From Elusimicrobiota bacterium (GTDB taxonomy: Bacteria > Elusimicrobiota > Endomicrobiia > Endomicrobiales > Endomicrobiaceae): a stretch of 64,000 bases of DNA. Positions within the stretch are counted from its first letter, which is position 1, and the number at the start of each line of letters is the position of its first letter. The notes under the pieces are model-generated. The model worked only from the letters and a program-made list of their open reading frames with translations. It was not told the origin of the DNA and did not search any database. The DNA lies in the NCBI GenBank assembly GCA_031274365.1, contig JAISQF010000002.1, positions 1 to 64,000 on the forward strand. The letters are read 5' to 3'. Below are positions 26,358-34,778 of this stretch, in pieces. The position numbers were made by a program, and so were the translations under genes.

Positions 26358-26852
26358 ATGCCTATAATTCTTGTAAGGATTGACGATAGGCTTATCCATG
26401 GACAAATTGTTCAAGGCTGGCTGAAGACAATAAACATAAATAAAATTGCGCTGGCATCCGATTTAGTGGCTGGCGACGATATGCAAAAACTTCTTATGGG
26501 GCTTGCCGTTCCAAATAATGTTAAACTTGATATTAGAACGGTCGATCAAATAACCGAATCCATTTTAGCGGGCGAATATGAAAAATATAAAACGATGTTG
26601 ATAGCGCCTAATCCCCGCGCAATTTTGCATATGGCGGAAAAAGGCGCAAACTTCAAATCCGTAAATGTCGGAGGTATGCATTATGCCAAAGATAAAAAAC
26701 AAATTCTTACAAATGTTTTTCTTGACGACGAGGATATTGAGGATTTAAGAAAGCTTGCTCAAAAAGGCATCGAACTTGAGGGCAGGATTTTACCTTTGGA
26801 CGAAAGAACAAACGTAATGGAAGCGATAGAAAAATATTTGCGTAAAAAATGA
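26358..26852 (+). CDS. PTS mannose/fructose/sorbose-type IIB component
   Basis: Cytoplasmic component passing phosphate from IIA to the incoming sugar. The active histidine is His14 in RIDDRLIHGQIVQGW, the strongest motif of the family. The 164 residues are full length. It overlaps the IIC gene by ATGA. The sugar is not readable from IIB. Confidence 0.92.
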   Translation: MPIILVRIDDRLIHGQIVQGWLKTININKIALASDLVAGDDMQKLLMGLAVPNNVKLDIRTVDQITESILAGEYEKYKTMLIAPNPRAILHMAEKGANFKSVNVGGMHYAKDKKQILTNVFLDDEDIEDLRKLAQKGIELEGRILPLDERTNVMEAIEKYLRKK

Positions 26853-27484
26853 TGATAGAAAATATTTTACTCTTATCTTTAATAGCCGCTATTTTCAGCG
26901 CGGACATGACTTGTTTTGGACAATTTATGATATGCCGCCCGATATTTTGCGCGCCGATTTTTGGATATTTAACCGGCGACGTAGCGTCGGGATTATGGGT
27001 GGGAATGATTGTTGAGATGATATGGTTTAACGCCGTTCCTCTCGGAGCTTCAATGCCGCCCGATATTTGCGCGATAAGTATTTTGTCGGTCGTATGGACA
27101 AATAGATATTTTCCCGGTCTTTCCTCAGCCTGTATTTTTGCATTGATAGCGGCGACGCCCTTTGGATATATTTGCCGCGAGATAGACGCGGCGGGCAGAC
27201 GAATAAACGTAAAAATTATGTATTGGATAGAAGAGGGTATAAATAAAACCGATTTTAATCGTCTAAACACGGGAATATTTCTCGGATTATTTTTATTTAT
27301 TTTCAAATTTTTTATTTTTTATATTTTGGTAATCCCGCTTGGGGGAATAATATTTTCGGTTTATTTAATGTTTCCGCCTTTTGTTCTTAACGGATTTACA
27401 AAAGCGTGGTTTCATCTTCCGATTTTAGGTTTTGGGACGGTGGCTTATTCTTTTGTGAACTTAAAGATAAAAATGTTTAGGTAA
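26849..27484 (+). CDS. PTS mannose-type IIC component, short form
   Basis: Membrane channel subunit of the mannose-type PTS. The N-terminal half is family-like: GQFMICRP, GYLTGDVASGLWVG, MIVEMIWFNAVPLGASMPPD. At 211 residues it is noticeably shorter than the 250-270 usual for IIC, with fewer hydrophobic segments near the C-terminus. Similar short IIC/IID pairs next to hprK occur in several deep-branching Gram-negative groups and may serve regulation as much as transport. That function is inferred. Confidence 0.82.
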   Translation: MMIENILLLSLIAAIFSADMTCFGQFMICRPIFCAPIFGYLTGDVASGLWVGMIVEMIWFNAVPLGASMPPDICAISILSVVWTNRYFPGLSSACIFALIAATPFGYICREIDAAGRRINVKIMYWIEEGINKTDFNRLNTGIFLGLFLFIFKFFIFYILVIPLGGIIFSVYLMFPPFVLNGFTKAWFHLPILGFGTVAYSFVNLKIKMFR

Positions 27485-27490
27485 AAATTT

Positions 27491-28273
27491 ATGACAGAAC
27501 GTTTAAAAATGTATATCAGAGTTTTTTTTATTCAGTCTTTGTGGAATTTTGAGAGAATGCAAAATATCGGTTTTCTTTTTTTGATCGCGCCTTTTCTTGA
27601 TAAATTTTATATTGACAAAGAAAAAAGAAAAGACGCTTATTTAAGGCATTTGGAATTTTTCAACACTCATCCTTATATGGCAAGTCTTATAGCGTCGCTG
27701 ACGGTAAAAATGGAAAAAGAAATATCCGACGGACATTATGAATTTATTCCCGCGGTTATAAATCTTAAACAATCCACGGCAAGTCCTTTGGCCGCCATAG
27801 GCGATTCTTTTTTTTGGGGAATACTAAGAAATACAGCGGCTCTAATCGCCATATTTTTTATTATTTTGGCGGAAGGAATTTCAAATAGGGAGACGGTTGT
27901 TTTGGGGTTGTCTATTCCCATAGGTTTTTTTATTCTTTACAATTTTTTTCATTTATTTTTACGCTATTTTCTCACAATGAAAGCTTTTGTTTTTGGAAAA
28001 GATGTGCTTGGATTTATTGCAAAGCCTCAAATGAAATCATATATGTCGGCAATAAAAAAAATAGGGATTGTTTTTTTTACCGCGTCTTTGATTTTGTATT
28101 TGTATTTTTTTAGCAGCGCCGAGGGAGGCTCGTTTTTTCAGATATCAATAACGGATCTTTTAGTTTTTTCGGCGGGATTTGTTTTGTCTCTGTTTTTGGG
28201 AAAATTTGCTTCTATTGTCAAACTTTATTTAATAATTCTGCTCTGTGTTTTATGGGCATATATAGGAAAATGA
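27491..28273 (+). CDS. PTS mannose-type IID component
   Basis: Membrane partner of IIC. The family marks are near the N-terminus: QSLWNFERMQNIGF, IAPFLDKFY, and RHLEFFNTHPYMASLIASL followed by KMEKE. The 260 residues end with several hydrophobic helices. The usual Gly-rich stretch before the MEE motif reads ASLTVKMEKE here, so the protein is divergent. It ends one base before the HPr start. Confidence 0.85.
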   Translation: MTERLKMYIRVFFIQSLWNFERMQNIGFLFLIAPFLDKFYIDKEKRKDAYLRHLEFFNTHPYMASLIASLTVKMEKEISDGHYEFIPAVINLKQSTASPLAAIGDSFFWGILRNTAALIAIFFIILAEGISNRETVVLGLSIPIGFFILYNFFHLFLRYFLTMKAFVFGKDVLGFIAKPQMKSYMSAIKKIGIVFFTASLILYLYFFSSAEGGSFFQISITDLLVFSAGFVLSLFLGKFASIVKLYLIILLCVLWAYIGK

Positions 28274-28274
28274 A

Positions 28275-28571
28275 ATGATAGAAAAAAAAATAACCATTAA
28301 GTCTATAAAAGGTTTGCACGCAAGGCCCTGCGCATTGCTTGTAAAAATGCTTTCAAAATCCAAATCCGACGTTAAAATATTAAAAGACGATATGGAAGTG
28401 GACGCTAAAAGCATTATGAGTATTTTGATTCTTGCGGCGGGACGCGGAACGGAATTAAACTTTGTCATTAACGGCCAGGATGAACAAAACGTTTCGCGGG
28501 AACTTGAGGAATTTTTTAATTCTGATTTTGAGGAAATGAATGCAGAGGAAATAAACACAAATGAAAAATAA
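28275..28571 (+). CDS. ptsH: HPr phosphocarrier protein
   Basis: Carries phosphate from enzyme I to IIA proteins and is the substrate of HprK. Catalytic His15 is in GLHARPCALL, and the regulatory Ser46 is exactly in place in AKSIMSIL. Gly-Arg-Gly (AAGRGTEL) follows as usual. The 98 residues include a short acidic tail of about ten residues beyond the core. It overlaps ptsI by 11 bases. It is the only HPr in the window and must serve both enzyme I copies unless another gene exists elsewhere. Confidence 0.95.
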   Translation: MIEKKITIKSIKGLHARPCALLVKMLSKSKSDVKILKDDMEVDAKSIMSILILAAGRGTELNFVINGQDEQNVSRELEEFFNSDFEEMNAEEINTNEK

Positions 28572-30333
28572 TAAAAACAAAAATTTAATTCTAAAAGGCA
28601 TAGCCGCTTCTTCAGGCATAGTTATAGGAAGAGTTTTTCTCTTAAAAAATTATGACATAGCGCCTATTGATAATATCCGTATTCCGCTTTCAGAGCGGAG
28701 TAGAGAAGTCCGCCGTTTTCATGAAGCCGTGGTCGATACTAAACTTGAAATGAATGAAACTCGCGAAAAAATAAATAAAGCTCTCGGCGAAAGTTATGCA
28801 AAAATTGCCGACGTTCATCTGTTTATGCTCGAAGATCCGATTATGATAAAAGATGTGACGGATAAGATAAACAAAGGCATTTCGGCCGAATACGCCGTTT
28901 ATGATTTTACGCGCGGCATCGCTCTTAGTCTTGAGGCGGAAAAAGACGGATATTTCAAAGAAAGAGCGGCGGATATTAAAGAAGTTTCAAAAAGGATAAT
29001 TCATAATCTAATTTCTAAAAAAGGCAAAACCATATCGCTTGAAGACGTTGGAAAAAACAGCGTCGTCGTGGCGCACAATTTGACTCCGGCCGACACGGTT
29101 TCAATGAAAGAAAAATTTGTTCTCGGTTTTGCGACGGATATCGGCGGAAAAACTTCTCATACGGCTATTGTTGCAAACGGACTCGGCATACCTGCCGTCG
29201 TGGGTTTGGCAAATATTTCTCAAAGCGCGGAGACGGGCGATGAAATAATTATCGACGGAAATAAAGGTTTGGTGATTTTGAATCCCGAAAAAGAAATTTT
29301 AGAAAAATATAAAAAGGAAATAAAAGATTTTACAGTTGTAAAAAAAGAACTTGAAAAATTAAAAGATTTGCCGGCGTCCACAATCGACGGTTATAGCGTC
29401 GAGGTGTTTGGCAATATAGAAAATCCAAACGAGGCGGCTTCAGTTTTATCTATGGGCGCTGCGGGAATAGGGTTGTATAGAACGGAATTTATTTATTTTA
29501 ACCGCGCTGATTTGCCTGATGAGAGCGATCATTTTGACGCTTGTGTTAAAGTCGTTGAAAATATGAACGGGTTTCCGACTGTTATAAGAACAGCGGATCT
29601 CGGCGGAGATAAACTTGCCGACTTGGGACTGTTAAAACTTGAAAGAGAAAAAAATCCTTTTATGGGACTTAGAGCCATTAGATTGTGTTTGAAATATCCC
29701 GACCTTTTTATAAAACAGTTGAGAGGAATTTTGCGCGCTTCCGCAAAAGGAAAAATAAATCTTTTATATCCGATGATTTCAAATGTCGATGAATTGAGAG
29801 AAGCCGATAAAATTCTCCAAGGAGTAAAAGAAGATTTGCGAAAAGAAAAAATACCTTTTGATGAAAATATTAAAAGAGGAATTATGATAGAAGTTCCCTG
29901 TGCGGCGATGATTTCGGATATTTTGGCAAAAGAGGTTGATTTCTTTTCAATAGGAACAAACGATTTAATTCAATATTCGATGGCCGCGGACAGAGTAAAT
30001 GAAAATGTGGCTCGTCTTTACGATCCTCTTCATCCCGCAATTTTGCGCTTTATTAAGATGATTATAGACAGCGGTCACAATGCGGGCATAAAAGTCGCTA
30101 TGTGCGGAGAAATGGCGGGCGATCCTTTTTATACGCCCATACTTCTCGGACTTGGATTAGATGAGTTCAGCGTTTCTTTGTCTCAAATTCCAAAGATAAA
30201 AAAAATAGTTCGCAGCGTTAAAATAGAAGATATGAAAGAATTTGCCCGTCAAATTTTACAATGCGGCGATAGAGATAAAATTGAAGAAATAGTTGAAAGC
30301 ATAAATCTTTCCGAGGATAAAACTGATGTCTGA
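28561..30333 (+). CDS. ptsI: PTS enzyme I (phosphoenolpyruvate--protein phosphotransferase), copy 1
   Basis: Takes phosphate from phosphoenolpyruvate and gives it to HPr, starting the PTS chain. The 590 residues have the N-terminal HPr-binding and phosphohistidine domain (active His in GGKTSHTAIVA, about residue 200). The C-terminal PEP-binding barrel carries RTADLGGDKL, GLRAIRLCL, MIEVPCAA, GTNDLIQYSMA and the catalytic Cys in AMCGEMAGD. No GAF domain, so this is general enzyme I and not PtsP. It overlaps lepA by eight bases. Confidence 0.94.
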   Translation: MKNNKNKNLILKGIAASSGIVIGRVFLLKNYDIAPIDNIRIPLSERSREVRRFHEAVVDTKLEMNETREKINKALGESYAKIADVHLFMLEDPIMIKDVTDKINKGISAEYAVYDFTRGIALSLEAEKDGYFKERAADIKEVSKRIIHNLISKKGKTISLEDVGKNSVVVAHNLTPADTVSMKEKFVLGFATDIGGKTSHTAIVANGLGIPAVVGLANISQSAETGDEIIIDGNKGLVILNPEKEILEKYKKEIKDFTVVKKELEKLKDLPASTIDGYSVEVFGNIENPNEAASVLSMGAAGIGLYRTEFIYFNRADLPDESDHFDACVKVVENMNGFPTVIRTADLGGDKLADLGLLKLEREKNPFMGLRAIRLCLKYPDLFIKQLRGILRASAKGKINLLYPMISNVDELREADKILQGVKEDLRKEKIPFDENIKRGIMIEVPCAAMISDILAKEVDFFSIGTNDLIQYSMAADRVNENVARLYDPLHPAILRFIKMIIDSGHNAGIKVAMCGEMAGDPFYTPILLGLGLDEFSVSLSQIPKIKKIVRSVKIEDMKEFARQILQCGDRDKIEEIVESINLSEDKTDV

Positions 30334-32113
30334 TATAAGAAATTTCTGTATTATCGCTCACATAGACCACGGAAAAAGCACTTTGGCGGACAGGCTTTTG
30401 GAATATACGGGAACTATTTCTAAAAGAGAAATGAAAGATCAAATTCTTGACGGTATGGAATTGGAAAGAGAAAGAGGCATTACCATAAAAGCCAAAGCTA
30501 TAAAAATGAATTATAAAGATAAAAATTCAAAAGAATATATTCTAAATCTTATAGATACGCCCGGCCATGTTGATTTTACATACGAAGTTTCAAGAGCTTT
30601 GGCGGCTTGCGAGGGGGCTGTTTTAGTCATCGACGCCGCGCAGGGAGTGGAAGCGCAAACTCTTGCAAACACAATGCTTGCAAAAAACGCTTCGTTAAAA
30701 ATTATTCCCGTAATAAATAAAATTGATTTGCCGACGGCGGATATTGACGGAGCATACGAGCAAATGAAAGAGGGTTTGGAAATATACGACGAGCCCATAC
30801 TTGCCAGCGCAAAAGACGGCGTGGGCATAAGCGAAATTATAGACGCTGTTATTGAAAAAATTCCTCCCGCCAAAGTTGACGACGAGTCGCCGTTGTCTGC
30901 TTTAATTTTTGATTCTTTTTATGATTCTTTTAAGGGAGTCATCATTATCGTCAGAGTTTTTGAGGGAATAGTTAAGAAAGGTATGAAAATAAAATTTATG
31001 GCAAGCGGCGGCGAGTATGAAGTTTTGGAAGCGGGCTATATGAAAATAAAACCTGTGGAAGCCGAGTCGATAAATTCAGGCGAGGTGGGTTACATTTGCG
31101 CGGGCATAAAAGACATTCACGATATAAAAATCGGAGACACGGTTACAGAGAGCGCAAGGCCGACAAAACATCGGCATTCGGGATATAAAGAAATTCATCC
31201 TTTTGTTTTTGCGGGACTTTATCCGTTTAGCTCGTCTGATTACGAAGGGCTTAAAACGGCTCTTGAAAAATTGCAATTGTCGGATTCTTCTTTAACTTAT
31301 TTTTCTGAAACTTCGGCGGCTTTAGGCTTTGGCTTTAGATGCGGATTTTTGGGTTCTTTGCATTTAGAAATAGTCAAAGAAAGATTGGAAAGAGAGTTTA
31401 ATCTAAATCTTTTAGTCACTTCTCCAAATGTCGTTTATAAAGTAAAAGTAAAAAATCAAATTCTTGTGATAGATAATCCCGCTAAATTTCCAAATGCGGC
31501 AGACATTGAAGAAATTTGGGAGCCTTATGTTGAAGCCACGATAATTTGTCCTTTGGAATTTATAGGCGCATTGCTTGATCTTTGTCAGAAAAAAAGAGGC
31601 AAACAAACACAGATGAAATATTTGAATACAAAAATTGTCGTATTAAAATATCATCTGCCTCTTGCGGAAATTATCGTCGGTTTTTACGACGCTTTGAAAT
31701 CAGTTTCAAAAGGTTATGCGTCGTTTGATTACGAGCATATCGAGTCGCAGACGGGCGATCTTGTAAAACTTGAGATAATGATAAATTCCGAAGTTGTGGA
31801 CGCTTTTTCAATTATAGTCCATAGAGATAAAGCGCAAAACGCCGCTCATTATTTAACCGGAAAATTGAGAAGTATAATTCCGCGTCATATGTTTGAAATT
31901 CCAATACAAGCTAAGATTAACAATAAAATAATTGCCCGCGAAAATATAGCGGCTATGCGCAAAGACGTTTTGGCAAAATGTTACGGCGGAGACATAACAA
32001 GAAAAAGAAAGCTGCTTGAAAAACAAAAAGAAGGAAAGAGAAAAATGCGGCAGTTTGGAAGAGTTGAGATTCCGCCCGAGGCTTTTGTCGCTATGTTAAA
32101 AATAGAGGATTAA
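30326..32113 (+). CDS. lepA: Elongation factor 4 (LepA GTPase)
   Basis: Ribosome-associated GTPase, a back-translocase or initiation-assisting factor conserved in bacteria. The 595 residues show the P-loop AHIDHGKSTLADRL, the switch I region ERERGITIKA, DTPGHVDF, NKIDLP, the EF-G-like domains and the LepA-specific C-terminal domain with GGDITRKRKLLEKQKEGK. The start lies within ptsI (8-base overlap), an uncommon linkage. It probably ends the PTS operon. Confidence 0.95.
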   Translation: MSDIRNFCIIAHIDHGKSTLADRLLEYTGTISKREMKDQILDGMELERERGITIKAKAIKMNYKDKNSKEYILNLIDTPGHVDFTYEVSRALAACEGAVLVIDAAQGVEAQTLANTMLAKNASLKIIPVINKIDLPTADIDGAYEQMKEGLEIYDEPILASAKDGVGISEIIDAVIEKIPPAKVDDESPLSALIFDSFYDSFKGVIIIVRVFEGIVKKGMKIKFMASGGEYEVLEAGYMKIKPVEAESINSGEVGYICAGIKDIHDIKIGDTVTESARPTKHRHSGYKEIHPFVFAGLYPFSSSDYEGLKTALEKLQLSDSSLTYFSETSAALGFGFRCGFLGSLHLEIVKERLEREFNLNLLVTSPNVVYKVKVKNQILVIDNPAKFPNAADIEEIWEPYVEATIICPLEFIGALLDLCQKKRGKQTQMKYLNTKIVVLKYHLPLAEIIVGFYDALKSVSKGYASFDYEHIESQTGDLVKLEIMINSEVVDAFSIIVHRDKAQNAAHYLTGKLRSIIPRHMFEIPIQAKINNKIIARENIAAMRKDVLAKCYGGDITRKRKLLEKQKEGKRKMRQFGRVEIPPEAFVAMLKIED

Positions 32114-32125
32114 TTTCATCAACAA

Positions 32126-32159
32126 AACGCCGGCGGCGCGCAATGAAACGGCGGGCGTT
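32126..32159 (+). terminator. GC-rich hairpin after lepA
   Basis: AACGCC (32126-32131) can pair with GGCGTT (32154-32159), with an alternative register CGCCG/CGGCG inside. It has no T run, so it may be a weak or Rho-assisted stop. Confidence 0.4.
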
Positions 32160-32201
32160 ATCGCAATACCGTTTATAATTTCAACAATAAGGAGACGAAT
32201 T

Positions 32202-32621
32202 ATGTTATGGATTTCATGGCTTATAGCCGTTTTTGTTTTAATAATTTTAGAGCTTTCCACAGCTTCGATGTTTTTCTTTACCTGCTTTGCTCTCGGCGCT
32301 TTTGCGGCGGGGGTATTATCTTTTACCGGCGCGCCTAATATTTGGCAATATGTGTTTTTTGCCTGTATATCGATTTTGTCATTATTTATCATTCGTCCTC
32401 TTTTTAGAAAAGCTATGAAAAAAGCCGATACGATAAAAACAAACGTTGACTCTTTGATAGGAAAAAATGCCGTTGTGACAAAAAAAATTGTTCCATTAGA
32501 AGACGGATTTGTAAAAGTTGACGGCGAGATATGGCTTGCTTATGGGGATGAAGTTTTCGGCGAGGGAGATATTGTAAAAGTAGAAAGCGTGAGTGGGACG
32601 AAGTTGAAGGTAAAAAAATAG
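32202..32621 (+). CDS. NfeD-like membrane protein (short form)
   Basis: Small membrane protein that works with SPFH/stomatin proteins. The 139 residues have hydrophobic helices through about residue 70 (with the family-like ILELSTASMFFFTCF). A soluble OB-fold tail follows, with GKNAVVTKKI, GEIWLAYGDE and GDIVKVESVSGTKL. The protease domain of long NfeD is absent. The next gene encodes its usual partner. AAGGAGA precedes the ATG. Confidence 0.9.
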   Translation: MLWISWLIAVFVLIILELSTASMFFFTCFALGAFAAGVLSFTGAPNIWQYVFFACISILSLFIIRPLFRKAMKKADTIKTNVDSLIGKNAVVTKKIVPLEDGFVKVDGEIWLAYGDEVFGEGDIVKVESVSGTKLKVKK

Positions 32622-32634
32622 AGGAGGATTCATT

Positions 32635-33594
32635 ATGCAAGAAGCTATTCTTTTGTTGGTTGTAATATTTTTCGTTATAATTTTTGTTTCAGGTTCGGTT
32701 AAAATTATAAGACAATATGAAAGAGGTTTGGTGGAAACTTTGGGTAAATTTTCGGGGGTGAGAAATCCCGGCCCGAATATTTTAATTCCGATTTTTCAAA
32801 GAATGATAAGAGTGGATATGAGAGAAAGAGTTATTGACGTTCCTCCGCAAAGCGTTATTACAAAAGATAATGTTTCCGTCATTGTGGACGCTATAATTTA
32901 TTTTCAAGTTACGGATCCGGTTAAGGTCGTATATAATATTGAAAATTTTGCCATAGCCGCTTTGAAACTTGCTCAGACGAATTTAAGAAATGTCATCGGA
33001 GATATGGAGCTTGACAGCACGCTCACTTCGAGAGAAAAAATAAATTCGCAGCTTAGAGTCGTTATGGACGAAGCCACGGACAAGTGGGGAGTAAAAGTTA
33101 CAAGAGTTGAAATTCAAAAGATAGATCCGCCGACTGATATTACAAACGCCATGTCAAAACAGATGAAAGCCGAGAGAGAAAAAAGAGCAAATATTTTAGA
33201 GGCCGAAGGGTTTAGACAAGCGGCAATTCTTAAAGCCGAGGGCGCAAAGCAGGCCGTGATTTTAGACGCTGAAGCCGTAAAAGAAAAACAAGTTCTTGAA
33301 GCTACTGGAGAAGCCGAAGCCATAAAGCAAGTCGCCGACGCGGAAAAATATAAGATAGAAATTATTTATAACGCCATTCATGAGGGAAATCCCACAAATG
33401 ATCTTATAGCCGTTAAGTATCTTGAAACGCTTGAAAAAGTCGCCGAAGGAAAAGCTACGAAAATATTCTTGCCTTTAGAAACGGCTGGAATTACCGCCGC
33501 CATAGGCGGAGTCGCCGAATTATTTAAGGATCCGAAAGATCCGAAGGAAAACTTAAAGGAAAATAAAGCCGGCGAGAAAGCGATTCAAAAATAA
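32635..33594 (+). CDS. SPFH/stomatin-family membrane protein (QmcA-like)
   Basis: Membrane-anchored scaffold forming large oligomers in microdomains, paired with NfeD. It has an N-terminal hydrophobic anchor (about 4-22) and the SPFH domain (GLVETLGKF, PPQSVITKDNVSV, REKINSQLR, WGVKVTRVEIQKIDPP). A long charged coiled-coil region with EAEGFRQAAILKAEGAKQ-type repeats follows, then a lysine-rich tail. The 319 residues match QmcA. The role in membrane quality control is known for the family; no client can be named. Confidence 0.92.
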   Translation: MQEAILLLVVIFFVIIFVSGSVKIIRQYERGLVETLGKFSGVRNPGPNILIPIFQRMIRVDMRERVIDVPPQSVITKDNVSVIVDAIIYFQVTDPVKVVYNIENFAIAALKLAQTNLRNVIGDMELDSTLTSREKINSQLRVVMDEATDKWGVKVTRVEIQKIDPPTDITNAMSKQMKAEREKRANILEAEGFRQAAILKAEGAKQAVILDAEAVKEKQVLEATGEAEAIKQVADAEKYKIEIIYNAIHEGNPTNDLIAVKYLETLEKVAEGKATKIFLPLETAGITAAIGGVAELFKDPKDPKENLKENKAGEKAIQK

Positions 33595-33596
33595 TA

Positions 33597-34673
33597 ATGA
33601 CAGGTTTATACGTTCATATTCCTTTTTGCCGCAAGAAATGTTTTTATTGTGATTTTTTTTCAATTGAATCTTTGGCGCAGACGGATAGATATTTGGAAGC
33701 GTTGTCGGCGGAGCTTAAAAATTTTCAAAATGAAAAAATCGAGACGGTTTATATCGGAGGAGGAACTCCAAGCGTTTTAGAAATAAAGCAATTGGATAAT
33801 TTAATAAATCTAATTAAAACTCAATTTGATATTTCCGTCTTAAAGGAATGGACGATAGAAGCAAATCCCGAATCTCTTTGTAAGGAAAAGTTGAATTTAT
33901 TTCATACTCTATGCATAGACAGATTGAGTTTAGGATTGCAGTCGTGCGATGATAAATTATTAAAGGCGCTCGGCAGAATTCATAATTTTGATTCTTTCTG
34001 CCGGGCGTTTTTTTTGGCCAGAGAAATCGGTTTTGAAAATATTTCCATAGATCTAATTTATGGAATTCCAAATCAAAGTCTCGACGATTGGACAAAAGAC
34101 TTAAATAAAATTTTAGAGTTTTTGCCCGACCATATTTCTCTTTATCCTTTGAGCGTCGAAGAAGGCACTCTCTTTTATAAAAATTCAATAAAGACCGACG
34201 ATAATTTGCAAAGACTTATGTATGAAAGAGCTCGAGAAATTCTTTTACAAAACGGATATATTCATTATGAAATTTCTAATTGGAGCAGGCAGGCAAAAGA
34301 GTCTATGCATAATTCAAATTATTGGAGAAATTTGGAATATATCGGAGCCGGCGCCGCAGCGGCGGGTTATTTGAAAGGCGTTCGTTATAAAAATTGCGGC
34401 GACATAGAAAAATATATTACGGAAATTAAAAATACAAAATCAGCAGTAGTTGAAAAAGAGAAAATTGATGCGGAAATTTATAACGGCGAAAAAATTATAC
34501 TCGGGTTAAGGCTTCTAAAAGAAGGAGTGGGAATTGAAAATTTCAAAGGGGAGAAAGAAAAAATTTTAAGAAAGTTTTTGGATATGAAAGTTCTTGTAAA
34601 TGAAAACGGTTCTATAAAAATAGAGAGAGATTTTGTTTTTGTCGCAAATTCAATCGCCGCAGAATTTGTTTGA
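33597..34673 (+). CDS. hemW: Radical SAM protein HemW (coproporphyrinogen III oxidase-like)
   Basis: Radical SAM protein of the HemN-like family. HemW members are heme chaperones rather than oxidases. The 358 residues fit HemW. The [4Fe-4S] motif is CRKKCFYCDF (C-x3-C-x2-C) at residues 10-17. YIGGGTPSVLE and SLGLQSCDDKLLKALGR follow, and LIYGIPNQSLDDW is a family mark. It starts three bases after the SPFH stop, so it is read with that pair. A true HemN has further residues before the cluster that are missing here. Confidence 0.88.
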   Translation: MTGLYVHIPFCRKKCFYCDFFSIESLAQTDRYLEALSAELKNFQNEKIETVYIGGGTPSVLEIKQLDNLINLIKTQFDISVLKEWTIEANPESLCKEKLNLFHTLCIDRLSLGLQSCDDKLLKALGRIHNFDSFCRAFFLAREIGFENISIDLIYGIPNQSLDDWTKDLNKILEFLPDHISLYPLSVEEGTLFYKNSIKTDDNLQRLMYERAREILLQNGYIHYEISNWSRQAKESMHNSNYWRNLEYIGAGAAAAGYLKGVRYKNCGDIEKYITEIKNTKSAVVEKEKIDAEIYNGEKIILGLRLLKEGVGIENFKGEKEKILRKFLDMKVLVNENGSIKIERDFVFVANSIAAEFV

Positions 34674-34686
34674 TATAAATTTCTTG

Positions 34687-34715
34687 TTGATATAAAAATC
34701 GATAAAAAGTAAAAT
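34687..34715 (+). promoter_or_regulatory. Putative promoter for the amino-sugar PTS gene
   Basis: TTGATA (34687-34692), a 17-base spacer and TAAAAT (34710-34715), about 63 bases before the PTS start. The remaining leader has no obvious operator. Confidence 0.5.
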
Positions 34716-34778
34716 AAGTATTGGGTTTTTTAGATTGCTTTTAAGAAAGACGTTTGAGAATAAAGCGGGGTTAGAAAA

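Noticed and set aside
26707..27306. 199-residue minus-strand frame across the IIB/IIC genes
   Set aside because: Antisense to clearly identified PTS motifs (GQFMICRP and others), no recognisable domain and no promoter.
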